A DNA stretch of 64,000 bases from Verrucomicrobiota bacterium (GTDB taxonomy: Bacteria; Verrucomicrobiota; Verrucomicrobiia; CAIQCK01), in assembly GCA_016222825.1 (NCBI GenBank), contig JACRQF010000009.1:744001-808000 (forward strand), written 5' to 3'. The notes under the pieces are model-generated. The model saw only the letters and a program-made list of their open reading frames with translations. It did no database searches and was not told where the DNA came from. Each line of letters begins with the position of its first letter. Position 1 is the first letter of the stretch. Both the position numbers and the translations under genes were made by a program. Of the stretch, positions 53,896-62,237 are shown in pieces.

Positions 53896-53998
53896 GTTCC
53901 AGACTCTCCACGATCAGCGTTGATCGGCCGCTTATACTACCCGCCGTCCGACTGATAACAACGTCTTTGTTTGGAAGCGCAGCGACCGCAGCCGGCAA

Positions 53999-54027
53999 TT
54001 GACACTCCTCCGGGGCTTCCCTAGCAT
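53999..54027 (+). promoter_or_regulatory. Candidate sigma70 promoter for the RND efflux operon
   Basis: Perfect TTGACA (53999-54004), a 17-base spacer and TAGCAT (54022-54027; 4 of 6 to consensus), ending about 130 bases before the start of the membrane-fusion gene. Confidence 0.5.
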
Positions 54028-54158
54028 CCGACTGGTTACTTATGACTGCGCCCGCCTCCCAACGACGACGCCAGCAGGCCGCGACACGCGATTTCCAAGG
54101 CGCGCGGGGCGTTTCTGCAGCAGTTTGCGGTTGCGTTCCGGCCGAAAGGAAAGCCCGT

Positions 54159-55319
54159 ATGAAAAGCAAAGCATGGTTGATCGCCGGCGTGGCCGCGCTC
54201 GTTGCGGCGGGAGCAGCGTTGGTGGGTTGCTCGGAGAAGGCGGATGCGAAGGCCAGCGCGAAGAAGGCGCGGCCACCGGTGCCGGTGCTGGTGACCAACG
54301 TCGTGGAACGACCGATGGCGGTGCAGGTGCGCGCCATTGGCAACGTGGAGGCGCTCGCGACGGTGTCGGTGCGCTCGCAGGTGGACGGGCAACTGCTGGC
54401 GGAGCATTTCCGCGAGGGACAGGAGGTCAAGAAGGGCGACCTGCTGTTTACGATTGACCCGCGACCGTTCGCGGAGTCGCTCAAGCAGGCCGAAGCCAAT
54501 CTGACTCGCGACAAGGCGCAGTTGGAGAACGCGCGGCTGGAGAACCAACGCTACGAAGAGCTGGGCAAGAAGGGCGTGGCGTCGCCCCAGGACGCCGACA
54601 AGGTGCGCGCAACGTATGCGGCGTTGAGAGCGACCGTGCAGGCCGACGAGGCGGCGGTTTCCAACGCAAAGCTCCAGCTCGGTTACACGGAAATCCGATC
54701 CCCGATTGATGGCCGCACGGGCAATCTGCGCAAAGACGCGGGCAACGTCATCAAGGCAAAGGATGACGAGTTGGTGGTGATCAACCAAGTCCAGCCGATC
54801 TACGTCACGTTCTCCGTGCCAGAGCATCATCTGCCGGACATCAAGCGGTTTCTCGCGGAGGGGGCGTTGCCGGTCGAGGCGGTGGTCGCCAACCACGAGG
54901 AATTGCGGGCGCAGGGCCAACTCACTTTCGTCAACAACACGGTGGACGTGGCCACGGGCGCCATCCAACTCAAAGCGACTTTCCCGAACACCGACCGCAT
55001 CCTCTGGCCCGGCCAGTTCGTCAACGTGCGGCTCGACCTGACGACCCAGCCGCGCGCGATTGTTGTGCCGTCGCAGGCGGTGCAGGCGGGCCAGCAGGGC
55101 GAGTTTGTATTCGTGGTCAAGAGCGACCGGACCATCGAGATGCGGCCGGTGGTGCTGGCATATTCGCGCAATGGCGTGGCCGTGATCGAGCGGGGCCTGC
55201 GGGCCGGCGAGGTCGTGGTGACGGACGGGCATTTGCGGCTCGTGCCGGGCGCGAAGGTGGACGTGAGGACGAGCATCAGCCCCGTAGCAGCCGGGCCGAC
55301 GGAGGCGAAAGCGCCGTGA
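54159..55319 (+). CDS. RND efflux periplasmic adaptor (membrane fusion) lipoprotein, MdtA-like
   Basis: Protein of 386 residues. ATG 54159 has GAAAGGAAAG upstream and opens a lipoprotein signal with lipobox LVGC (Cys24). Barrel-sandwich hybrid domain (VSVRSQVDGQLLAEHFREGQ and LGYTEIRSPIDGRTG), a coiled-coil hairpin (about 105-165; LTRDKAQLENARLENQRYEEL), then the beta-barrel and membrane-proximal domains (GQFVNVRLDL, VVVTDGHLRLVPGAKV). It joins the inner-membrane pump encoded next to an outer-membrane channel; no channel gene is seen here. It overlaps the pump gene by four bases (GTGA). Confidence 0.9.
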   Translation: MKSKAWLIAGVAALVAAGAALVGCSEKADAKASAKKARPPVPVLVTNVVERPMAVQVRAIGNVEALATVSVRSQVDGQLLAEHFREGQEVKKGDLLFTIDPRPFAESLKQAEANLTRDKAQLENARLENQRYEELGKKGVASPQDADKVRATYAALRATVQADEAAVSNAKLQLGYTEIRSPIDGRTGNLRKDAGNVIKAKDDELVVINQVQPIYVTFSVPEHHLPDIKRFLAEGALPVEAVVANHEELRAQGQLTFVNNTVDVATGAIQLKATFPNTDRILWPGQFVNVRLDLTTQPRAIVVPSQAVQAGQQGEFVFVVKSDRTIEMRPVVLAYSRNGVAVIERGLRAGEVVVTDGHLRLVPGAKVDVRTSISPVAAGPTEAKAP

Positions 55320-58300
55320 GCGTCCCGGAACTGTTCATCCGCCGGCCGGTGATGACCACGTTGGTCATGTCGGCGATTCTGCTGTTCGGCATCATGGCGT
55401 TTCGGAACCTGCCTGTGAGCGACCTGCCGAACGTGGATTTCCCGACAATCGTGGTGACGGCCAACCTGCCGGGCGCCGGTCCGGAAACGATGGCTTCGGC
55501 GGTGGCGACGCCGTTGGAGAAACAATTCTCCACCATCGCTGGCGTGGACAACATGACCTCGGTGAGCGCGCTGGGGCTGTCGCAGATCACCATCCAGTTC
55601 TCGCTGAGCCGGAGCGTGGACGCCGCCGGCCAGGACGTGCAGGCGGCCATTGCGCGCGCGATGTCGCAACTGCCGCCAGACATGCCAACGCCGCCGACCT
55701 ACCGGAAGGTCAACCCCGCCGACCAGCCGGTTCTTTACCTCGCCCTGACTTCGCCGACACTGCCGCTCTCGACGGTGGACGAATACGCGCAGACGTTGAT
55801 GGCTGAGCGCATTTCCATGGTGGACGGCGTCGCCCAAGTGCAGGTGCTCGGCTCGCAGAAATTCGCTGTCCGCGTGCAAGTGGATCCCGACGAGCTGGCG
55901 GCGCGAGGCATCGGGATTGACGAGGTGCAGAAGGCGATTGCCGATGCCAACGTGAACATTCCTACAGGCACGCTCTACGGACGGCACCAGTCGTTCACCG
56001 TGCAAGCCACCGGCGTCCTCAGCAAAGCGGAGCAGTATCGCCCCATCATCGTCGCCTATCGCAATGGCGCGCCCGTCCGGCTGGAGCAGATTGCCCGGGT
56101 GATCAACAGCACGCAGAATGACAAGGTCGCCAGTTGGTTCAACGGCGTCCGCGGCATCATCCTGACCATCTACCGCCAGCCCGGCTACAACACCGTGCAG
56201 GTTGTGGATGACATCCGCAGGCTCCTGCCGCAGTTCCGCGCGCAGGTGCCGGCGTCGGTGGAGATCGGCACGCTCTATGACCGCTCCAAGTCCATCCGCG
56301 AATCGGTGCGCGACGTGGAGTTTACGCTGGTGCTGACGGCGTGCCTGGTGGTGCTCGTCATCTTCCTCTTCCTGCGCAATGTCTCCGCCACGATCATCCC
56401 CAGCCTCGCGGTGCCGATGTCGGTCATCGGGACGTTTGCGGTGATGTATCTGTGCAACTACAGCGTGGACAACCTCTCGTTGATGGCGCTGACGTTGTCG
56501 GTCGGCTTCGTCGTGGACGACGCCATCGTCATGCTGGAGAACATCGTCCGCCACATGGAGCAGGGCGAGGAGCCGTTCACCGCGGCGCTTAAGGGCGCCA
56601 AGCAGGTCAGCTTCACGATTATCTCGATGACCCTGTCGCTGGCAGCAGTGTTCATCCCGTTCCTATTCATGCCGGGCGTGCTGGGGCGGTTGCTGCATGA
56701 GTTCGCCGTGACCATCGGCGCGGCAGTGCTCGTGTCGGGCTTCGTGTCGCTGACGCTGACACCGATGATGTGCAGCCGTTTCGTGAGGCCGCACTCGACG
56801 GAGAAACACGGCCGGTTCTACCTCGCCTTGGAAAGCGGCTTCAACGCCATGCTCCGCGCCTACGAGGTGACGCTTCAAGCTGTCATGCGCCACCGCGGGA
56901 TGATGATGGGGGTGCTTGTGCTCTCGATCGTGCTGACCGGCTATCTCGGCTGGAAGATTCCGCGGAGCATGTTCCCAGACGAGGATACCGGGCAGTTCTA
57001 CGCCATGACCGAAGGCCCGCAGGACATTTCGTTCGAGGCGATGCGCGAGCATCAGTTGGAGGCCGCCAAGATCATCCAAGCCGTCCCCGAAGTGCTCAAC
57101 TTCACCAGTTCCATCGGCGTCGGCGGCTCGACACTGACGAGCAACGCCGGCCGCATGTTCATCCGGCTCAAGCCACACTCTGAACGCAAGCGCACCTCCC
57201 ACCAGATCATGCAGGACCTCCGGCCCAAACTTGCTAAACTGGTCGGTATCCATGTTTACCTCCAGAACGTGCCGACCATCCGTTTCGGCGGCATGTTGAC
57301 CAAAGCCCAATACCAATACACGCTCCAATGCGGCGACACCGCCGAACTCTACCGTTGGGTGCCGAAAATCGAGGCCGCGATGCGCGAACTGCCCGGCCTT
57401 CTCGATGTCAACAGCGACCTGCTCATCAACAGCCCGCAAGTGCTCGTGGACATGGACCGCGACAAAATGCGCACGCTCGGCATCTCGGCGTCACAGATCG
57501 AGAACGCCCTCTACAGCGCCTACGGCGCGCGGCAGATTTCGACCATCTACACGCCCAGCAACCAATACTGGGTCATCATCGAAGCCAAACCGGAAGCCCA
57601 GCGCGACCCCGCCGCGCTTTCGCAACTCTACGTGCGCTCCGACAGCGGCAAACTCGTGCAGTTGAACAGCGTCGCGCGCATCAAGCGCACCGCCGGACCG
57701 CTCACCGTCAACCATCTCGGCCAGCTACCCGCCTCCACCATTTCCTTCAACCTCGTCCCCGGCGTTTCGCTGGGCACGGCTATGGACCTCATCCGCGACG
57801 CCGAGCGCGAACTCCATCTCCCTGCGACCGTCATCGGCAACTTCCAAGGCACTGCGCAAATTTTCGAGGCGTCGCAGCAAGGCATGGGCTTGTTGCTCGT
57901 GATGTCCGTGCTGGTCATCTACATCATCCTCGGCATCCTCTACGAAAGCTTCATCCACCCGATCACCATCCTCTCCGGTCTTCCTTCCGCCGGCCTCGGC
58001 GCGCTGGTCACGCTGATGCTGTTCGGCTGCGACCTGAACATCTACTCGCTCGTCGGCCTCATCATGCTCGTCGGCATCGTGAAGAAGAACGCGATCATGA
58101 TGATTGACTTCGCCATCGAAGCGCAGCGCGAGGGCAAGACACCCTACGACGCCATCTACCAGGGTTGCCTGCTGCGGTTCCGGCCGATCATGATGACCAC
58201 CTTCTGCGCGTTGATGGGCACGCTGCCGATTGCGTTCGGCTACGGCGCCGGCGGCGAAGCACGCCAACCCCTCGGCCTCGCCGTCGTCGGCGGCCTCATC

Positions 58301-58417
58301 GTCTCGCAGACCCTCACGCTCTACATCACGCCGGTGTTTTATCTCGCGATGGAAAGGTTGCGTGAACGCATGAGCCGGCCCGCCCGCAGGCCGGCAGTGG
58401 AGACAAAGCTCGCGTAG
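55316..58417 (+). CDS. RND efflux pump inner-membrane transporter (MdtB/MdtC/AcrB-like)
   Basis: Protein of 1033 residues starting with GTG 55316 inside the stop of the adaptor gene (GTGA). Typical RND layout: N-terminal helix (IRRPVMTTLVMSAILLFGI), two large periplasmic loops, and twelve predicted membrane helices in two groups of six. The proton-relay Asp pair is in GFVVDDAIVMLENIVR (the AcrB Asp407/Asp408 position), and the second half has IVKKNAIMMIDFAIEAQ. The length fits hydrophobe/amphiphile exporters. With the adaptor it would expel drugs, bile-like or phenolic compounds by proton exchange. No regulator is adjacent. Confidence 0.93.
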   Translation: MSVPELFIRRPVMTTLVMSAILLFGIMAFRNLPVSDLPNVDFPTIVVTANLPGAGPETMASAVATPLEKQFSTIAGVDNMTSVSALGLSQITIQFSLSRSVDAAGQDVQAAIARAMSQLPPDMPTPPTYRKVNPADQPVLYLALTSPTLPLSTVDEYAQTLMAERISMVDGVAQVQVLGSQKFAVRVQVDPDELAARGIGIDEVQKAIADANVNIPTGTLYGRHQSFTVQATGVLSKAEQYRPIIVAYRNGAPVRLEQIARVINSTQNDKVASWFNGVRGIILTIYRQPGYNTVQVVDDIRRLLPQFRAQVPASVEIGTLYDRSKSIRESVRDVEFTLVLTACLVVLVIFLFLRNVSATIIPSLAVPMSVIGTFAVMYLCNYSVDNLSLMALTLSVGFVVDDAIVMLENIVRHMEQGEEPFTAALKGAKQVSFTIISMTLSLAAVFIPFLFMPGVLGRLLHEFAVTIGAAVLVSGFVSLTLTPMMCSRFVRPHSTEKHGRFYLALESGFNAMLRAYEVTLQAVMRHRGMMMGVLVLSIVLTGYLGWKIPRSMFPDEDTGQFYAMTEGPQDISFEAMREHQLEAAKIIQAVPEVLNFTSSIGVGGSTLTSNAGRMFIRLKPHSERKRTSHQIMQDLRPKLAKLVGIHVYLQNVPTIRFGGMLTKAQYQYTLQCGDTAELYRWVPKIEAAMRELPGLLDVNSDLLINSPQVLVDMDRDKMRTLGISASQIENALYSAYGARQISTIYTPSNQYWVIIEAKPEAQRDPAALSQLYVRSDSGKLVQLNSVARIKRTAGPLTVNHLGQLPASTISFNLVPGVSLGTAMDLIRDAERELHLPATVIGNFQGTAQIFEASQQGMGLLLVMSVLVIYIILGILYESFIHPITILSGLPSAGLGALVTLMLFGCDLNIYSLVGLIMLVGIVKKNAIMMIDFAIEAQREGKTPYDAIYQGCLLRFRPIMMTTFCALMGTLPIAFGYGAGGEARQPLGLAVVGGLIVSQTLTLYITPVFYLAMERLRERMSRPARRPAVETKLA

Positions 58418-58421
58418 TCCC

Positions 58422-59141
58422 TCAGTCCGGGGACAATGATTCTTCATCCTCCGCGCTGCTCGCCGCCGCTGCCTCTTCCTCGCGTTTGACCCGCCGGGCA
58501 GCCTCGTTATAGATCGGCCCGAACCAGCAATCCACCACGCACAGGCCGAAGAACAAACCCCACATGAGCGGCAACATCCACGTCTGCGCGATGGCGTTCA
58601 TGCCCATGATGACCACTGCGCCGATTGAGAAATCCACGAAGCCCGCGCGATAGATTTTGACGTTCGTCACGTAATCAAACGCCGGCCCGATGCGCCCCGA
58701 TTCCAGATAGCGGCAGCACGCCACCGCGCAGAACGGAATCGTCACGAAGAACGCCACCGGCGACGCAAACGGCAACAGCATCTCGAAGAAGAACTGCCAC
58801 CGGTCGCTGCCGGGAAACCGCAGGATCAACGCCACCGCCCACGTGAACCCCATCCACGCCAGCACCGGCGCAAGCAACGTCCCGAACGCAATCACCAGTT
58901 TGATCAATCCCTCCTTCGCGTAACGTCCCCACAACGATACGCCGAACCCCGGCAGGACAAACTTCCCCGGATTGTTCTTCGCGCGCCGCAGCACCTCCAT
59001 CGTGAAGCCCATCGGGATCAAAAACGCCACCGGGATGAAAAGCATCGGGCCGCCGAGCAGCACCTTCCACCACCACGTCCCGTCGCGCGTGACGGCGCGG
59101 AAGGCGGCTTTCAAATCTCCGAAACGTTCGTCGTTCTCCAT
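58422..59141 (-). CDS. Polytopic membrane protein (DUF4013-like)
   Basis: About 239 residues. ATG 59141 (MENDERFGDLKAAFRAV) is preferred; a GTG at 59168 is possible. Several membrane stretches (MLFIPVAFLIPMGF, VIAFGTLLAPVLAWMGFTWAVAL, FFEMLLPFASPVAFFVTIPFCAVA, AVVIMGMNAIAQTWMLPLMWGLFFGLCVVDCWFG), an acidic N-terminus and an Asp/Glu-rich C-terminus. The layout and the GPAFDYVTNVKIYRAG block resemble the DUF4013 family of bacterial membrane proteins of unknown function. It is convergent with the RND gene, with 4 bases between the stops. Confidence 0.65.
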   Translation of the reverse strand: MENDERFGDLKAAFRAVTRDGTWWWKVLLGGPMLFIPVAFLIPMGFTMEVLRRAKNNPGKFVLPGFGVSLWGRYAKEGLIKLVIAFGTLLAPVLAWMGFTWAVALILRFPGSDRWQFFFEMLLPFASPVAFFVTIPFCAVACCRYLESGRIGPAFDYVTNVKIYRAGFVDFSIGAVVIMGMNAIAQTWMLPLMWGLFFGLCVVDCWFGPIYNEAARRVKREEEAAAASSAEDEESLSPD

Positions 59142-59184
59142 GACAGCCACGGAGTTTTCCGAAATCACCCCGCCGAAAGCAATC

Positions 59185-60264
59185 CTAAATCCCGCCGAAA
59201 TACAGATGAAACGGCGCTGGCAAATCCCGCCAGTTCATGCCGGCCGCCAGCCCGCCCAAGTCGCGGTGCGCGTAGGTGTGGAAGAACAAGTGCCGCCGGC
59301 CTGCGCCTTCTGCCGACGCCGCGAACGCCAACAGTCCCGCCGCGGCCTTGGCCGTGTAAGTTCCATCCAGCACTACCGACGCGCTCTTCTCAAACAACGC
59401 CCGCGCCTGCTCCGAAGCCTCCGTCGGCCGTCCGTAACCCCCGCCGGCTTGGTCGTGCAAAATCAGAAAATCTTCCGCCACCGGTTGTGGCAGTGACGAC
59501 TCCTCCACGCCCGCAAGTTGCGCGAGCCGCTGTCGCAGCCGCCGCGCGAGAAATACGATGCGCAACTCCGTCAACACCTCCGCCGCCACGCAGCGGATGG
59601 CCACGACGCGGCTCCGCAGCCCCGCCAACCTCAGCCCGATTGCCAATCCCGCCGCCACGCCACCCGTGCCGCCCGCGACATGAATGAAATCCGGCGCGGG
59701 CAACTTGCCGCCCGCCACTTGCGCGCCAATCTCCAGTCCCGCCTCGACGTAGCCCATCGCCCCGACCGGATCGGTGCCGGCTGGCGGAATGATGTAAGCG
59801 TCGCCACGCACGCCGGAGTCCACAAGCTCACCTAGCGCCCGCTCGTCGAGTGTGCCGACGAGAAAGAGCTTCGCCCCGAGTGCCTGCTCGGCCAGCAACG
59901 TCTGCCGCACGCGTTCGGTGGGCGGCTCCGGCCAGAGCTGGAGATGCACTTCGAAGCCGAGTTGTTTTCCGTAGAGCGCCGTGGCCAGCGTGTGGTTGGA
60001 ACCAAGCGGCCCGAACGTCAGCACCCGCCGCGCGCCCGCCGCCCGCGCGTCGCCGAAGTAATGCTCCAGCTTGCGGACCTTGCTCATCCCCCACGGCTCG
60101 CCAGAAAGATCGTCGCGCTTGATCCACAGTTCCGCCGCGCCCACGGCGCGTTCGATGCCGCCGAGCCGCTCCACCGGCGTCGGATAAGAGCCGAGCGGCA
60201 CGACCGGCATCGTGTCGCGCAGACGCGGGAAGCGGGCGAACAGGTGAAGGTTGGTGTCCGACAT
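59185..60264 (-). CDS. PLP-dependent D-cysteine desulfhydrase/ACC deaminase-family protein
   Basis: Protein of 359 residues from ATG 60264 (MSDTNLHLFARF); the extension upstream is repetitive non-coding DNA. PLP fold type II: the lysine block SKVRKLEHYFGDA (about 62-74), TFGPLGSNHTLATALYG (phosphate and substrate), AGGTGGVAAGLAIGLR near the second half, and a C-terminal DGTYTAKAAAGLL. It splits D-cysteine or 1-aminocyclopropane-1-carboxylate in related enzymes; other members are unassigned. The catalytic lysine is probably in the SKVRK block. Confidence 0.78.
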   Translation of the reverse strand: MSDTNLHLFARFPRLRDTMPVVPLGSYPTPVERLGGIERAVGAAELWIKRDDLSGEPWGMSKVRKLEHYFGDARAAGARRVLTFGPLGSNHTLATALYGKQLGFEVHLQLWPEPPTERVRQTLLAEQALGAKLFLVGTLDERALGELVDSGVRGDAYIIPPAGTDPVGAMGYVEAGLEIGAQVAGGKLPAPDFIHVAGGTGGVAAGLAIGLRLAGLRSRVVAIRCVAAEVLTELRIVFLARRLRQRLAQLAGVEESSLPQPVAEDFLILHDQAGGGYGRPTEASEQARALFEKSASVVLDGTYTAKAAAGLLAFAASAEGAGRRHLFFHTYAHRDLGGLAAGMNWRDLPAPFHLYFGGI

Positions 60265-60356
60265 GAACGAAACTCCAGACTTCAATCCCCAAACTGGAGC
60301 TTGAAGTTTCCCTCGGGGCTTGGAGTTTGGAATTTGGAGTTTCTCGCTCCGCGCGC

Positions 60357-61076
60357 CTATTCCAGCACTTGAATCTTCACGTTCTTGAACCACACGTGAT
60401 GGCCGTGGTCCTGGAAACCGATGTGGCCCTTGCGCGGCATGTCCTTCCACGCGTTCTTGTATTTGTTCTTCGTGCCGTCCGGGTTCAAGCCCGGCTTGTC
60501 ATACTGGTCCTCGTTCATCTCCGAGATCTTCTCGCCGTTCAGCTCGACGGAAATAATCGGGCCTTTGCAGGTGATGACCATGTGGTTCCACTGGCCGACC
60601 GGCTTCTCGGCGTTCTTGCACGGTGCGACCATGTCGTAGAGCGCGCCGCAATCGTGCTTGCCCGGCTTCTCCACGCCGACGCTGTCGAACACCTGCACCT
60701 CGATGCCGCTATGGACCGGGTTCTTGAGGTCGGACCAGCGGATGAACACGCCGCTGTTGCACTTGTGCGTCTCTTCCTTCTTGGTCTTCGCGTTCAGTTT
60801 CTTGGTCGGCGGCGATACTTTGAAGTCGAACGACAGGACGAAGTTCTCAAACTGCTCTTTCGTGTAAAGATAACCGCCGCCTTTGACCTGACAGGCGATC
60901 GTGCCGCCCTCGACGGCCCAGCCCTCCGGCTTGCCGGTGGTGGTCCAGCCATCGAGAGTCTTGCCGTCAAAGAGCGCCTTCTCCGCCGCGAGGGTCTCCT
61001 GCATCGCGCAAAACGCCATTGCGACCACGCCGCCGGCAATCAATCTTCCTGCAATCGAGTTCATCGTCATCATCAA
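60357..61076 (-). CDS. Secreted single-domain DUF1080 protein
   Basis: Protein of 239 residues with a Sec signal (MNSIAGRLIAGGVVAMAFCAMQETLAA). It starts at ATG 61076, or at an in-frame ATG a few codons later, behind AAGGAA. DUF1080 marks: LFDGKTLDGWTTTG, GGGYLYTKEQFENFVLSFDFKV, CNSGVFIRW, GIEVQVFD, VELNGEKISEM, GHIGFQDHGHHVWFKNVKI. Members bind or cleave glycosides, with keto-sugar lyase activity reported for some. It is divergent from the isomerase-like gene at 61173 with 96 bases between, a pairing seen again as separate genes in the left and central operons. Confidence 0.83.
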   Translation of the reverse strand: MMMTMNSIAGRLIAGGVVAMAFCAMQETLAAEKALFDGKTLDGWTTTGKPEGWAVEGGTIACQVKGGGYLYTKEQFENFVLSFDFKVSPPTKKLNAKTKKEETHKCNSGVFIRWSDLKNPVHSGIEVQVFDSVGVEKPGKHDCGALYDMVAPCKNAEKPVGQWNHMVITCKGPIISVELNGEKISEMNEDQYDKPGLNPDGTKNKYKNAWKDMPRKGHIGFQDHGHHVWFKNVKIQVLE

Positions 61077-61172
61077 GTTCCTTGTTGGTTGGTTGAGGCG
61101 CTACGCTTACGCCTTCCAACACAACAATTCAACCTTTCAGTCAGCCGCCGGCTCGTGTATTAACTCCGCCCC

Positions 61173-62183
61173 ATGACACCCAAGGTTTTGCTCTCAGGAT
61201 TCGCCGACGAGGGCGCGGTCAAGAAGACCGCGCTCGAACAGATGACCCTGCTCGCCGCCGTCGGCCTCAAGTATTACAGCATCCGCTTCGTGGACGCCGG
61301 CAACGGCGTCAAGAACGTCATGCAACTCACCGACGACGAAATCAAAACGCTCCAGCAGTTCCACCGCGACTTCGGCGTCAGCGTTGCCACCCTCGGTTCG
61401 CCCATCGGCAAGGTGAAGATCAAGGACGTGGAGGACGGCACCGCCAACCGCTACATCCCGTTCCGCCAATACGTGGACCAGGACGTGCGCCGCGCCATCG
61501 CCCTCGCGCAGGCGTTCGGCACCAAGCTCATCCGAGGCTTCTCCTTCTACCAGCCCAAGGGCGAGCGCCCCGAGGACTACGTCCGGCAGGCCGGCGACAT
61601 GCTCGGCGAGATCGCGGCACGCTGCGAGGCCGAGGGTGTCATCTTCGGCTTGGAGGTCGAGCCGAACCTCGTCGGCCAGACCGGCCACCTGCTCATGGAG
61701 CTTTACAAACACGTGAACAGCAAGGCCCTCGTCCTCGTCTTCGACGCCGCCAACCTCTTCGTCCAGTTCGGCAACGGCAAGGCCGTCCTCGAAAACTACC
61801 GCGCCATGCGCGACGGCATCGGCTGGATCCACATCAAGGACTACCGCCAGAAGGGCAAGTTCCAGTGGCGCGGCCACGTTGACGAGGCGATGCTCAAGAA
61901 CTTCGTCCCCTGCGACGAAGGCGACTGCAACAACCTCGCCATCCTCAAGGACTTTGCCAAACTCATCCCCGCCCTCGACCGCAAGCTCAAGAAGCTCGGC
62001 GTCCCCGGCGTCTTCCTCGACCTCGAAGGGCACCTCAAAGGCGGCGGCCAGTTCGGCGGCTTCAGCGGCCCCGATGGCTTCGGCGTCGCCCTGCGCGCGC
62101 TGACCAACGTCCTCGACGCCGCCCGCATCGCCTACGCCCTCCGCAGCTACAAGGACATCGAGGCCATCAAGCGGGCGGTGTAA
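61173..62183 (+). CDS. Sugar-phosphate isomerase/epimerase-like TIM-barrel protein (cytoplasmic)
   Basis: Protein of 336 residues with no signal peptide, in contrast to the exported homologue at 27662-28540. Xylose-isomerase-like fold: MTLLAAVGLKYYSIRFVD, FGVSVATLGSPIG, LIRGFSFYQPKG, IFGLEVEPNLVGQT, VLVFDAANLF, WIHIKDYRQKG, VFLDLEGHL. Metal-binding Glu, Asp, His and Glu positions are apparent. Likely substrate: a keto sugar or sugar acid. The upstream DNA has no good Shine-Dalgarno before ATG 61173. It is divergent from the DUF1080 gene. Confidence 0.82.
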   Translation: MTPKVLLSGFADEGAVKKTALEQMTLLAAVGLKYYSIRFVDAGNGVKNVMQLTDDEIKTLQQFHRDFGVSVATLGSPIGKVKIKDVEDGTANRYIPFRQYVDQDVRRAIALAQAFGTKLIRGFSFYQPKGERPEDYVRQAGDMLGEIAARCEAEGVIFGLEVEPNLVGQTGHLLMELYKHVNSKALVLVFDAANLFVQFGNGKAVLENYRAMRDGIGWIHIKDYRQKGKFQWRGHVDEAMLKNFVPCDEGDCNNLAILKDFAKLIPALDRKLKKLGVPGVFLDLEGHLKGGGQFGGFSGPDGFGVALRALTNVLDAARIAYALRSYKDIEAIKRAV

Positions 62184-62237
62184 CGCAAGTGAAGGAAGTC
62201 CCGGACAAAGCAGATTGCTTGGAAGTTAACGTAACAG

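Noticed and set aside
60275-60356. Short repeats of the TGGAGTTT/ACTCCAAA type between the PLP-enzyme and DUF1080 genes
   Set aside because: The copies are short and irregular and form no stable hairpin. Probably simple-sequence drift; not enough to call an element.
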